Shown: one piece after another, positions 18,306 through 25,474 of the stretch
Layout: each line of letters starts with the position of its first letter
Position numbering within the stretch: the first letter of the stretch is position 1
NCBI GenBank assembly: GCA_905194705.1
Contig: CAJJTI010000008.1
Coordinates: 1 to 25,474 of the forward strand
Origin: an uncultured Solobacterium sp.
GTDB lineage: Bacteria; Bacillota_I; Bacilli_A; Erysipelotrichales; Erysipelotrichaceae
Length of the DNA stretch: 25,474 nucleotides
Reading direction: 5' to 3'
The notes under the pieces: generated by a model
Told to the model about the DNA's origin: nothing
Seen by the model: only the letters and a program-made list of their open reading frames with translations
Database searches by the model: none
Translations under genes and position numbers: made by a program

Positions 18306-19061
18306 TTAAAACGCAACTTTTAAGCCAACAGGGCAATGATCAGAGCCATAAATATCATCATAAATTAAGCTGTCTTCTACTTTATCCATCAAATTATTTG
18401 ATACAACAAAGTAGTCAATTCGCCATCCTGCATTGTTCTTTCTCGCATTGAAACGATAACTCCACCAGGAATACTTCACTTTTTCTGGATATAGTTCTCT
18501 AAATGTATCCTTAAATCCAGCATTTAAAAGTTCTGTAAACTTAGCTCTTTCTTCATCACTGAAGCCTGCATTTTGATGATTTGTATCAGGATTTTTAATA
18601 TCAATTTCTTCATGTGCTACATTTAAGTCACCCGTATAAATAACCGGTTTTTTCTCATTCAACTTTAATAAATGATTTCTTAAATGATCTTCCCATTTCA
18701 TTCTAAAATCTAATCTAGCTAGTTTTTCTTTAGAATTAGGAACATAAGCACATACAAAATAGAAATCTTCATACTCAAGAGTAATGACTCTACCTTCCTT
18801 TGAATCATCTCCCTCAATATCATAAGTACAAGAAATTGGTGTTTTTTTTGTATAAACAAGTGTACCACTGTAGCCTTTTCTTTCGGCACTGTTCATATAC
18901 ATCTTGTATCCTTCAAATTTCATCGTATCTGTTAACTGCGATTCTTGCATTTTTGTTTCTTGAATGGCAAATATATCCGCATCTTCTTCCAAAAAGAATT
19001 CCGTAAAACCTTTTTTCTCAGCTGCTCTTAATCCATTTACATTCCAGGAAATAATTTTCAT
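18306..19061 (-). CDS. xth: Exodeoxyribonuclease III (AP endonuclease)
   Basis: A 251-residue exonuclease/endonuclease/phosphatase-fold enzyme of base excision repair that cuts DNA at abasic sites. The family motifs appear in order: KIISWNVNGLRA, the metal-binding Glu in AIQETKMQ, GDLNVAHEEID, the DNA-binding NNAGWRIDYF, and the catalytic SDHCPV near the end. Length is typical of the bacterial ExoA/Xth group. Its ATG overlaps the stop of the aminopeptidase gene by 4 bp, so it is translationally coupled to it. Confidence 0.96.
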   Translation of the reverse strand: MKIISWNVNGLRAAEKKGFTEFFLEEDADIFAIQETKMQESQLTDTMKFEGYKMYMNSAERKGYSGTLVYTKKTPISCTYDIEGDDSKEGRVITLEYEDFYFVCAYVPNSKEKLARLDFRMKWEDHLRNHLLKLNEKKPVIYTGDLNVAHEEIDIKNPDTNHQNAGFSDEERAKFTELLNAGFKDTFRELYPEKVKYSWWSYRFNARKNNAGWRIDYFVVSNNLMDKVEDSLIYDDIYGSDHCPVGLKVAF

Positions 19062-20863
19062 CTTTTAATTTCCTTAGTAACACTCTTTAGCCATTCAGCT
19101 TCTTCTTTAACTAGATATGGACTTAGTGTTTCATAAACATGCTTGTGATAACTATTAATATCTTCTAAATCTCTATCATCTAAATATTGAGGATCAATCG
19201 CATCAATATCAATTGGACAAACAGTAATATTTTCAAAATGTAAGAATTGACCATAGAAGTTTTTCACACCCTTACGAACAATCAACTCATTTTCTATACG
19301 AATACCTACTACATGAGGAATATATACACCAGGTTCATTTGTTACAATCATACCTTCTTCTAATACGGCTGCACTTCTTCCAGGAAGTGGACTACCCCAG
19401 CGAATACCATGAGGACCTTCATGAACACCTAAAACGTGTCCTACACCATGTCCTGTACCACATTGATAATCAATATCAATATCCCATAAAACCCCACGAG
19501 CTAAAATATCTAAGTTAACACCTGTTGTGCCATGTAAAAATTTTGCTCTACCAAGTTGTAAATTAGCTTTTAATACTTTAGTAAAGTACATCTTTTCTTC
19601 ATCAGATAACTTACCTAGAGCGATAGTTCTAGTAATATCAGTTGTACCATCAAAGTATGTTCCTCCTGAATCAACTAATAAAAATCCTTCTGGATGTAAC
19701 TCAGCATTAGTTTCATCATTAGCTGTGTAATGCATCATTGCGGCATTACCTTTATAGGCTGAAATTGTATGGAATGAAGGTTCAATAAATCCTTCTTGTT
19801 CTTCTCTAAAACTGAGCAACTTGTCTTCAGCGCTTCTTTCTGTCATAGGTACAGTTTGAATATTATGCTTTAACCAGTATAAGAAACGAACCATTGCGAC
19901 ACCATCTTTGATATGGGCATTAATTGTATTTGTAAGTTCTGTTTCATTTTTAATTGCTCTAAATAAAACAACAGGACTATCTTCATTGATAATTTGATTA
20001 GAAGAATCTAAATGACTGTAGAAGGAAGTGTTGAAACTTCTTAAATTTACCCAGATTTTCTTATCTTTCAAGTCTTCTAAATCTTTTTCAATATCGTTAT
20101 ATCCTTTCAATGTAACTTTTGCTTCAATAAAGTACTTTTCTACTTCATCTGTTACTTTCGCTTTATCAACATAATAAACAACTTCATCCTCTGTTACTAC
20201 AGCAAAAGCATAAGATACAGGTGTAGATTCAATATCATTACCACGGATATTTAACATCCAGCATGGATCTTCAAGTTTAGTCAAAACAAGTACATCTGCA
20301 CCCTTTTCTTTCATCGCATCACGTACTTTTTGTATTCTTTCTGTAATATCTTCACCTACATACTTTTTAGGTAGAATATAAATTTCTTCTTGAGGCATAG
20401 ATGGTCTATCTTTTCCCCATACTGTATCTACTAAATCATCTGTTGTATGTAGTTTGGCATTTTTCTTTTCTAATTCTTTTGATAGATGAATTGCATCGCT
20501 GCTTGATACAATCTTTCCATCAAAGCCCAGGCATCCATTTTCTGGTGTATTATCAATTAAAAATGGAATAGGATCAACAACACCTTCTTGTCTTAAACGC
20601 ATTAAAGTGACACAAGTTCCTTCAAGTTCATGTTCTGCTTGTGTAAAGTAACGTCCATCAGTCCATAATCCTGCAAAGTCTTTTGTTACAATAGTGCATC
20701 CTGCTTCACCAGAGAAACCACTGATGAATGATTTGCATTTAAAATAATCTGCTGTATATTCTTCTGATAAATGGTCGTCTTCATTTGGAATATAGTAAAT
20801 ATCTATACCCTTTTCTTCCATTAATTCTCTTAATTTTTCAATTCTTTGGTCTACTGTTTGCAT
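19058..20863 (-). CDS. Xaa-Pro aminopeptidase (aminopeptidase P, M24B, three-domain form)
   Basis: A 601-residue metallopeptidase that removes N-terminal residues preceding proline. Two creatinase-like N-terminal domains (about 1-310) precede the pita-bread catalytic domain. Its dinuclear metal ligands can be placed as Asp398 (LLVDSGG), Asp409 (GTTDITRT), His476 (GHGVGHVLG), Glu510 (VTNEPG) and Glu524 (GIRIENE). The C-terminal extension of about 60 residues is usual in the long form. A TATAAT box lies at 20893-20888, and AGGAG and GAGAAAG upstream of ATG 20863 are modest ribosome binding sites. It starts an operon with xth. Confidence 0.94.
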   Translation of the reverse strand: MQTVDQRIEKLRELMEEKGIDIYYIPNEDDHLSEEYTADYFKCKSFISGFSGEAGCTIVTKDFAGLWTDGRYFTQAEHELEGTCVTLMRLRQEGVVDPIPFLIDNTPENGCLGFDGKIVSSSDAIHLSKELEKKNAKLHTTDDLVDTVWGKDRPSMPQEEIYILPKKYVGEDITERIQKVRDAMKEKGADVLVLTKLEDPCWMLNIRGNDIESTPVSYAFAVVTEDEVVYYVDKAKVTDEVEKYFIEAKVTLKGYNDIEKDLEDLKDKKIWVNLRSFNTSFYSHLDSSNQIINEDSPVVLFRAIKNETELTNTINAHIKDGVAMVRFLYWLKHNIQTVPMTERSAEDKLLSFREEQEGFIEPSFHTISAYKGNAAMMHYTANDETNAELHPEGFLLVDSGGTYFDGTTDITRTIALGKLSDEEKMYFTKVLKANLQLGRAKFLHGTTGVNLDILARGVLWDIDIDYQCGTGHGVGHVLGVHEGPHGIRWGSPLPGRSAAVLEEGMIVTNEPGVYIPHVVGIRIENELIVRKGVKNFYGQFLHFENITVCPIDIDAIDPQYLDDRDLEDINSYHKHVYETLSPYLVKEEAEWLKSVTKEIKR

Positions 20864-20887
20864 ATCTTTCTCAACTCTCCTAGTATC

Positions 20888-20893
20888 ATTATA
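20888..20893 (-). promoter_or_regulatory. -10 box of the aminopeptidase-xth operon
   Basis: TATAAT on the minus strand, 24 bp upstream of ATG 20863. No good -35 box at 16-18 bp. Confidence 0.45.
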
Positions 20894-20916
20894 TGCAAAT
20901 TTTTAAATTGCACATG

Positions 20917-20953
20917 AAAAAAGGACTCTATAAAGCATTTTCTTTTATCCTCC
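20917..20953 (-). terminator. Possible weak terminator upstream of the aminopeptidase
   Basis: Minus-strand RNA can pair GGA with UCC and AUAAA-A-G with CUUUAU, with an internal loop and a bulge, followed by six U. If real, it would end a transcript coming from the intergenic region near 21205. Pairing is imperfect, so confidence is low. Confidence 0.35.
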
Positions 20954-21055
20954 ATGCTTATTAAGCCCTTTTATATACTTATTGTTCTGCTTAATGTTTC
21001 ACCATTATCAAGACATGTAGTCTTGTATTACTGTTGTACAGATATATTTAAATAT

Positions 21056-21205
21056 TCAATTGTTATCTAAACTGTCCATTGGTCTACCCTCTAATAAAAT
21101 CACTTTCTTTTCGGGTAAATAAAACATTTTTTAACGTCGCCTCTATAGCTCAATTACCGTTTCTATAGAAACGACTTCTTAATATTCGAGTAGTACCTTC
21201 TTCAT
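21056..21205 (-). pseudogene. Short gene relic or leader ORF with strong ribosome binding site
   Basis: AAAGGAGG lies 9 bases upstream of an ATG at 21205, an excellent SD. The frame gives MKKVLLEY, then TAA. Read on in the same frame it gives EVVSIETVIEL, TAG, RRR, TAA, then KMFYLPEKKVILLEGRPMD and SLDNN before TGA. The pieces look protein-like, and three of the stops are one transition away from Gln codons. This could be a decayed small gene, an 8-codon leader peptide, or two small ORFs (the second from ATG 21127, without a good SD). I do not recognise a family. Confidence 0.3.
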
Positions 21206-21303
21206 ATGAGTTACCTCCTTTATGTTTGGTTGGTATCTCTACACCCATAATATAATGAATGTTCAAGCTAAATTACAGTCTTTTTTTATAAAAATTTTTT
21301 AGC

Positions 21304-21309
21304 TATAAT
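21304..21309 (+). promoter_or_regulatory. -10 box of the Nudix gene
   Basis: TATAAT on the plus strand 21 bp upstream of ATG 21331. A T-rich stretch occupies the -35 position. The resulting leader would be only about 15 nt, with a weak GGGG as ribosome binding site. Confidence 0.4.
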
Positions 21310-21330
21310 TAATATGTTGGGGTCGTAAAA

Positions 21331-22131
21331 ATGATTCAGGATATTTTTCCACATATATTTAAAAATGAATATCATCCTAAAAAGCCAAAAGAAGACGATT
21401 ATGTTTTTTCTTTTTTTCAAAATCTTGTAACAGTTAAAAAAGAGCATTCTTTCTTTAAATATCAAGACTTATCACAAGACAATACTGAATTTATCTATCT
21501 ATTTGAAATTGATAATACTTCCTTTTTCTTATGTAATGAAATTAAAGAAGAGCATGACACTATATCTGTAAAAACAATGCGTACATATTTACCACAAGAA
21601 TTAGCTTTTGCATGTATTACCGGATGGCAGTTATATGATTGGATGAAAAATAATCAATATTGCGGTAGATGCAGTACACCTACTGTTAGAGATACTAAAG
21701 AAAGAGCAATGCGCTGTCCAAAGTGTGGTAATGTCATTTATCCAAAATTATCACCAGCAGTAATTGTCTGTATTATAAATGCCAAAAAAGAAATACTGAT
21801 CACCCATTACTCAAGCAGCTTTTATACGCATGATGCTTTAGTAGCAGGATATGCTGAAATTGGAGAAACAATTGAAGAAACCGTACATCGTGAAGTAAAA
21901 GAAGAAACAGGCTTAAATGTTAAAAATCTAGTTTATTATAAATCGCAACCATGGTCATTTTCACAAACTTTACTATTTGGATTTTTCTGTGAAGTAGATG
22001 GTGATGATACCATTCATATGGACCAAAATGAATTAAAATACGCTGCGTGGCATAAAACAAGCGATACCTTCGATTTACCAGATACCGCTTCTTTGACTGC
22101 TGAAATGATCCACTATATAAAAACTAAATAA
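21331..22131 (+). CDS. nudC: NudC-like Nudix hydrolase (NAD+/NADH diphosphatase family)
   Basis: A 266-residue hydrolase whose family splits NAD(H) into NMN(H) and AMP and can remove NAD caps from RNA. A divergent N-terminal domain (to about 105) precedes a four-cysteine zinc ribbon (Cys111, 114, 129, 132). The catalytic Nudix box is complete at 173-195, from GYAEIGETIEE to REVKEETGL. The NudC-specific SQPW motif follows at 205-208, here SQPWSF where most members have SQPWPFP. Length is normal for NudC. It is a single plus-strand gene, divergent from the aminopeptidase operon and convergent with the kinase-like gene. Confidence 0.9.
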   Translation: MIQDIFPHIFKNEYHPKKPKEDDYVFSFFQNLVTVKKEHSFFKYQDLSQDNTEFIYLFEIDNTSFFLCNEIKEEHDTISVKTMRTYLPQELAFACITGWQLYDWMKNNQYCGRCSTPTVRDTKERAMRCPKCGNVIYPKLSPAVIVCIINAKKEILITHYSSSFYTHDALVAGYAEIGETIEETVHREVKEETGLNVKNLVYYKSQPWSFSQTLLFGFFCEVDGDDTIHMDQNELKYAAWHKTSDTFDLPDTASLTAEMIHYIKTK

Positions 22132-22151
22132 TTATTTATTCATCTATTTAC

Positions 22152-22173
22152 AAAAAAGCAACTTGCTTCTTTT
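22152..22173. terminator. Terminator between the Nudix and kinase-like genes
   Basis: On the minus strand AAAGAAGC, loop AAGUU, GCUUUUUU forms an 8-bp stem with one G-U pair, merging into the U-run. On the plus strand the same hairpin has one A-C mismatch and is followed by UUUUAUUU. It probably serves both convergent genes. Confidence 0.7.
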
Positions 22174-22176
22174 ATT

Positions 22177-22755
22177 TCAAAATAAACTTGTAATAATATC
22201 TACACAATTATCAATTCCTAAAACACCACTATTAAGTGTTAAGTCATAATTTTGTGCATAACCCCACTTCATATTTGTATAGAAACGATGATATGCTGCA
22301 CGACGTTTATCTTTATCTTTAATTCTTTCTTCAGGTGATTCTGCTCTTTCACCATATACTTCTACAATACGTTTAGCACGAAACTCTAAGTCAGCATGAA
22401 TAAAAACTTTAAGACAATCCGCTTTATCTTCTAAAATATAATCTGCACAACGACCTACGATTATACATGGTCCTTTCTCGGCTAATTCTGTAATAACGCG
22501 ATATTGATGTTGCCACAAGATATCTTCATTTGTAGGACCAAACATACGATTAGAAAAAGCTGCAGAGAGAAAACTTCCAGGAGAATATTCACCTGCTTCT
22601 TTAACATAATCTGGTGCAAAACCTGTTTCATCTGCCATCTTTTGAATGATTTCTGCGTCATAACAAGGAATACCAAGTTTTTCTGCAACCATTTTACCGA
22701 TAGTACGTCCACCACTGCCAAATTCACGACTAATTGTAATTATTCTGTTTTTCAT
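22177..22755 (-). CDS. Cytidylate kinase-like family protein
   Basis: A 192-residue P-loop kinase-like protein of the cytidylate kinase-2 family. The start MKNRIITISREFGSGGRTIG carries the P-loop at 13-20; a lid-like segment (about 135-175) contains ERIKDKDKRRAAYHRFYT, and the NMKWGYAQNYDLTLNSG block is typical of this family. Classical Cmk is longer, and this branch has no assigned substrate that I know of. It starts 4 bp after the end of the upstream cysteine-rich gene, with an AGAAGGG ribosome binding site, so the two form an operon. Confidence 0.88.
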   Translation of the reverse strand: MKNRIITISREFGSGGRTIGKMVAEKLGIPCYDAEIIQKMADETGFAPDYVKEAGEYSPGSFLSAAFSNRMFGPTNEDILWQHQYRVITELAEKGPCIIVGRCADYILEDKADCLKVFIHADLEFRAKRIVEVYGERAESPEERIKDKDKRRAAYHRFYTNMKWGYAQNYDLTLNSGVLGIDNCVDIITSLF

Positions 22756-22759
22756 ATTT

Positions 22760-23494
22760 CTATATCCCTTCTGTATTTCTTATATGATTGAATATAATCT
22801 GTATTTCTTCATGCTTTAATATAACTTCAGATAATTCAGGTTTATCCATATCTTTGCCTTTATACAACTTACCTTTTTCAATGATTTCCGTAATTTGTAT
22901 CGTTCTACCATCCAAGGTATATGCATATTGATTAACATGTACATTAATATCAAATTTATCTTTATCAGTTTCTTTTAACCTTTTATAAAAAGCGTACTCA
23001 TAATAGTTTGACTGGTAATAACCAAATTCTACTTTTCCATTTTGATTTATAGCATAAAAGCAGTTCTTATCTGGTGATACTCTATATCTGTATTTAAATG
23101 TATATGATTCTATCGCTAACAATGGATTCATACCCTCATAATAGTCCTGAAACTCTTCAAAATCATGATCTCTTAAGGCAATATACTCTTCCCATGCTAA
23201 AAGCTCATCCATATTAATTTCTGGTAATTTATCCATAATTTTGAAATCATACCGTATATGATCCACAAAGACTACTAAGCATTTACACTCGTCACAATAC
23301 CAACAGTCTAAATCTTCCCCTCGAATACCATCTACGCAATCATATATTTGTGATAAGTATTCATCATTTCCTAATTGAAAATATGGATATTTCTTTACAA
23401 TATCTTTAAAGAAATTAACACGAAAAGCATAAACAACTGGTTTTCCATCACCATTCCACATGCTATGACCTGAAGGACATGACGTATGTGCCAT
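22760..23494 (-). CDS. Conserved cysteine-rich protein of unknown function
   Basis: A soluble 244-residue protein I cannot assign. It opens with AHTSCPSGHSMWNGDGKP, and a second cluster CWYCDECKC (Cys64, 67, 70, 72) follows, so one or two metal sites formed with Cys6 and His10 are likely. The rest is rich in Tyr, Asp and Glu, with no membrane segment. Its style suggests a zinc-ribbon protein of gut Firmicutes. It is cotranscribed with the cytidylate kinase-like gene. A TATAAT (23519-23514) about 20 bp upstream of ATG 23494 and a GAGGT ribosome binding site are visible. Confidence 0.75.
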   Translation of the reverse strand: MAHTSCPSGHSMWNGDGKPVVYAFRVNFFKDIVKKYPYFQLGNDEYLSQIYDCVDGIRGEDLDCWYCDECKCLVVFVDHIRYDFKIMDKLPEINMDELLAWEEYIALRDHDFEEFQDYYEGMNPLLAIESYTFKYRYRVSPDKNCFYAINQNGKVEFGYYQSNYYEYAFYKRLKETDKDKFDINVHVNQYAYTLDGRTIQITEIIEKGKLYKGKDMDKPELSEVILKHEEIQIIFNHIRNTEGI

Positions 23495-23513
23495 AATTTT
23501 TACCTCACAACCG

Positions 23514-23519
23514 ATTATA
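23514..23519 (-). promoter_or_regulatory. -10 box of the cysteine-rich protein/kinase-like operon
   Basis: A perfect TATAAT on the minus strand; the leader would be about 12-13 nt with GAGGT as SD. The -35 region is not recognisable. Confidence 0.45.
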
Positions 23520-23614
23520 ATTAAAGACTAGTTTTTTCTACACCATTATTATCTAACGAACTTTTAATTTGAACAATAATTTACTTGGAAATAATATCTA
23601 AAATCATGAATAAA

Positions 23615-24794
23615 CTATAGACCATATTTCAATAATTTTTTATATGTAGAATCTATTGCAAATGCCCCTAATGGAGTCGTTAACACTATTGCTAAAACTG
23701 CTACAGTAAGAACTGTATCACCACAAGCAAGTCCTAAAGAAAGAGGTATCCCTCCAATTGCCGCTTGAACTGTAGCTTTTGGTGTATAAGCCATCATTGT
23801 AAACAGTTTTTCATTTGGTTTAATACATGTTCCTAGTAAGCTAACAAATACCCCAACCATCCGAAACATCAGGGCAACAAGAATAACAATCAATGCTTTA
23901 ATTCCTACTTTACCTAAATAATTAATATTCACTGTTACTCCAACTAATACAAACAAGAATATTTCTGCCGCAACCCATAACTTACTATATTTAATAGAAA
24001 GTCTTTTCGCTACAATCTCTCTTTTTTTCTGTATGCCGATACCAATAAACATAATGGCAATTAAACCGGAAAAAGTAATAGAGGTTGTTAAAGAATCTTC
24101 AATTACGACAAGCAAGAAAGAAACACTTAAAATAATTAGTACTTTCGAAGTATCTCTAATATGGACTTTCTTAAAAAGATATGCCATTAAATAACCAATA
24201 AGTAATCCAATTAGAATACCCAAAAATATTGACACAGGAATATTAATGAAATTAAGTATTGATGCATTTTCACCTTGTATCATCCCAGTAAATGTTGAAA
24301 ATAGCACTATCACATAAACATCATCGACTGATGCTCCTGCAAGAATTAATTGAGGAATTCCTTCTTTTACACCATATCCTTCATCTATTAACTTAACCAT
24401 TCTTGGCACAACAACAGCAGGAGATACTGCCGCAAGAACTGAACCCATTATCGCCGCTTCTAAAACGCTTATCCCCATGAGTTTTGGAGCAATAAATCAT
24501 TCCAATTAATTCAAAAGTTGCTGGTACAAAACACATTAATATTGCTGGTTTACCTAATTTTTTTAAACCTGATAAATCTAGACCGAAACCTGCTCTAGTT
24601 AAAATAATAATTAAAGCTATTTTTCTTAAATCAGCAGATATTCCTAAAATACTGCTATCTAATAAATTTAAAACATATGGTCCTAATATAATTCCTGTAA
24701 CTAACATACCTATTAAGCTTGGCAGTTTTAATTTACTACATATATACCCCATTGACATACCTACAATTAAAATTAATGAAATACTTAATAACAT
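23615..24794 (-). pseudogene. Cation:proton antiporter, frameshifted
   Basis: A second antiporter of the Na+/H+ exchanger superfamily, split in two frames. The N-terminal piece (24794 to about 24490) has LKLPSLIGMLVTGIILGPYVL and the RAGFGLDL helix, and in the right frame ends at FELIGM. The rest continues one frame over as FIAPKLMGISVLEAAIMGS, then AAVSPAVVVPRMVKL and the ion-binding GASVDDVYVIVLF. Removing one base, or adding two, near 24495 restores one continuous chain of about 390 residues. Unless it is a sequence error, the first frame ends in a cysteine-rich nonsense tail at 24393 and the second piece could only be made from an internal ATG (24478). GGAGG precedes ATG 24794, just after the candidate riboswitch terminator. 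Confidence 0.85.
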
Positions 24795-24811
24795 ATATCC
24801 TCCTAAATAAA

Positions 24812-24863
24812 CAAAGAAAAAGCTGACACTATCTGCGTAAATTTTGCGGAAGTCATCAGCTTT
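24812..24863 (-). terminator. Riboswitch expression-platform terminator
   Basis: AAAGCUGA (24863-24856) pairs perfectly with UCAGCUUU (24826-24819), extended by two G-U pairs, and is followed by UUUUUCUUU. The 5' arm includes GCUGAUGAC, which is also the 3' part of the proposed aptamer, so aptamer folding and terminator folding compete. It lies about 18 bp before the antiporter start codon. Confidence 0.75.
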
Positions 24864-24911
24864 AATATGCGGTTTAAGTAAATATTTTACTTAGGGAGAA
24901 CCTCATTCCCT
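24846..24911 (-). promoter_or_regulatory. Candidate fluoride (crcB-motif) riboswitch aptamer
   Basis: Minus-strand RNA from 24911: P1 AGGGA/UCCCU encloses loop AUGAGGUUC. A 7-bp optional stem follows (AAGUAAA, loop AUA, UUUACUU), then AAACCGC, a weak P3, and GCUGAUGACUUCC. Loop bases GAGGUU (24904-24899) can pair with GACUUC (24854-24849) as the pseudoknot. The order of AUG-loop, UAA/AAAC joiner and GCUGAUGAC matches the fluoride riboswitch as I remember it from Bacillus and Thermotoga examples. Departures are the weak P3 and CCGC where U-A-C is usual. The family is known upstream of fluoride exporters and some Na+/H+ antiporters. Confidence 0.6.
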
Positions 24912-24944
24912 TTTATTCCTTAAAAGGATGTCATATCAATCCAT

Positions 24945-25423
24945 CTATTTCAATAGATATCTTTCTATCATTTTTACTTTTTCTTTTCTTCCCATTAATT
25001 GATAGTATTTACACCATAGTTGTGGAGATTGTAATGGAACTAATTCTCTTCCAAGTTTAATTTTTTCTACTATCTGATTTTCACTCAATGAACAGTCATA
25101 TAGTTTACCTTCATATAGAATGGATAATCCTGCCATCACATCAACATCAATATCATCTATGACAAATTCCATAAATGTCTTTGTACGATAGATAGAATTT
25201 TGATCTTGATTAGATTCTTGAATTTTTCCCATTCCAAGTAAAATATCTTTCACTTTTTTGCATCATCATTAGAAACCATTAAGTCAATATCGTGGAATTC
25301 AGTTGTAATTCCTTTAAAATACAACAGCATTGAAGCACCCAATGCCCATTCAACATTTTCTTTATTAAAGTGATATGCTATCTTTTCTAATAATTCTAAT
25401 TTTTCTTTTACTGTTTTCATCAT
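24945..25423 (-). pseudogene. Nucleotidyltransferase-fold protein, frameshifted at an A6 run
   Basis: From ATG 25423 (or 25420) the frame reads MMKTVKEKLELLEK, then WALGASMLLYFKG and EFHDIDLMVSNDDAKK before TGA. The GAS and DID elements resemble the nucleotide-binding Gly-Ser and metal-binding Asp pair of minimal nucleotidyltransferases. The continuation, KDILLGMGKIQESN through to LWCKYYQLMGRKEK, lies one frame over and begins at a GTG (25253). Adding one A to the six-A run at about 25254-25259 joins the two into about 160 residues. This may be a sequencing or assembly slip in a homopolymer, or a true frameshift. The function is unknown; such proteins include antibiotic-modifying enzymes and toxin-antitoxin members. 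Its start overlaps the stop of an upstream gene. Confidence 0.7.
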
Positions 25424-25474
25424 TTACCCACAAAGTTACCAATTAACGCGATAATTGTATAAACAATCACATAA
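25420..25474 (-). CDS. C-terminal end of a membrane protein (partial)
   Basis: The minus-strand frame entering from the window edge reads YVIVYTIIALIGNFVGK then TGA, a hydrophobic segment fit for a last membrane helix. The stop overlaps the ATGATG start of the nucleotidyltransferase, which supports a real coupled gene. Family unknown. Confidence 0.45.
   Translation of the reverse strand, partial: YVIVYTIIALIGNFVGK

Larger units (their letters stand above)
20864..21330. other. 467-bp intergenic region with no intact gene
   Basis: This gap separates the divergent aminopeptidase and Nudix genes. It holds a -10 box for each neighbour, a strong minus-strand SD at 21214-21220 with an 8-codon ORF, a stop-riddled protein-like frame (21056-21205), a perfect 16-bp palindrome cgtttctatagaaacg (21158-21173), a 6-bp hairpin at 21009-21025 and a weak terminator (20917-20953). 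I see no tRNA, T-box or known riboswitch core. Confidence 0.6.

Noticed and set aside
21009..21025. CAAGAC...GTCTTG hairpin as a terminator
   Set aside because: Only 6 bp and no T-tract on either strand.
20864..21330. T-box or other known riboswitch in the long gap
   Set aside because: No AGGGUGG-type T-box sequence, no aminoacyl-tRNA or amino-acid gene downstream, and no known aptamer core recognised.
22482..22791. Overlapping ORFs on both strands around the kinase-like gene
   Set aside because: They conflict with the clear cytidylate kinase-like frame and look non-coding.

Overview
The window is a gene-dense, AT-rich stretch of a low-GC Gram-positive chromosome (Bacillota). Strong GGAGG-type ribosome binding sites, U-tailed intrinsic terminators, a pyrG-guaA pair with a leader terminator, a PepV-type dipeptidase and UppP all fit this. 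An Erysipelotrichia-like gut or oral organism is my best guess, but that is inference and not a sequence match. Most genes lie on the minus strand.

Layout from left to right. 1-1422 (+): a Schlafen AlbA_2 / GHKL-ATPase / winged-helix regulator with an in-frame stop at the window edge. 1530-4681 (-): pyrG-guaA operon behind an apparent attenuator. 4817-6834 (-): uppP and a CcdA-thioredoxin fusion, overlapping by 4 bp. 6952-10047 (-): a probable operon of a CPA-type antiporter, an MgtC-like protein and a Cof-type HAD phosphatase. 10180-11556 (-): an uncharacterised radical SAM/SPASM protein. 11707-13132 (+): an S66 LD-carboxypeptidase and an ElaA-like GNAT, ending in a 34-bp perfect palindrome that also terminates the facing gene. 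13155-14122 (-): adenosine deaminase broken by an apparent short deletion. 14196-14489 (-): HU. 14576-16828 (-): an overlapping trio of HAD phosphatase, membrane-anchored amidase and a HEPN-motif/CBS protein. 16886-20863 (-): pepV, xth and an aminopeptidase P. 20864-21330: a 467-bp gap with a strong orphan ribosome binding site and a stop-riddled protein-like frame. 21331-22131 (+): NudC-like Nudix hydrolase. 22177-23494 (-): a cytidylate-kinase-like protein with a conserved cysteine-rich partner. 23615-24794 (-): a second, frameshifted antiporter behind a candidate fluoride riboswitch with overlapping terminator. 24945-25423 (-): a frameshifted nucleotidyltransferase, and at the edge the tail of a membrane protein.

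The content is mainly housekeeping: nucleotide synthesis and salvage (pyrG, guaA, add), peptide and cell-wall turnover (pepV, aminopeptidase P, LD-carboxypeptidase, amidase, uppP), ion homeostasis (two antiporters, MgtC) and DNA maintenance (HU, xth). The points most worth attention are the candidate fluoride riboswitch driving a broken antiporter, the HEPN-CBS fusion, the pyrG leader attenuator, the orphan intergenic region and three separate reading-frame breaks.
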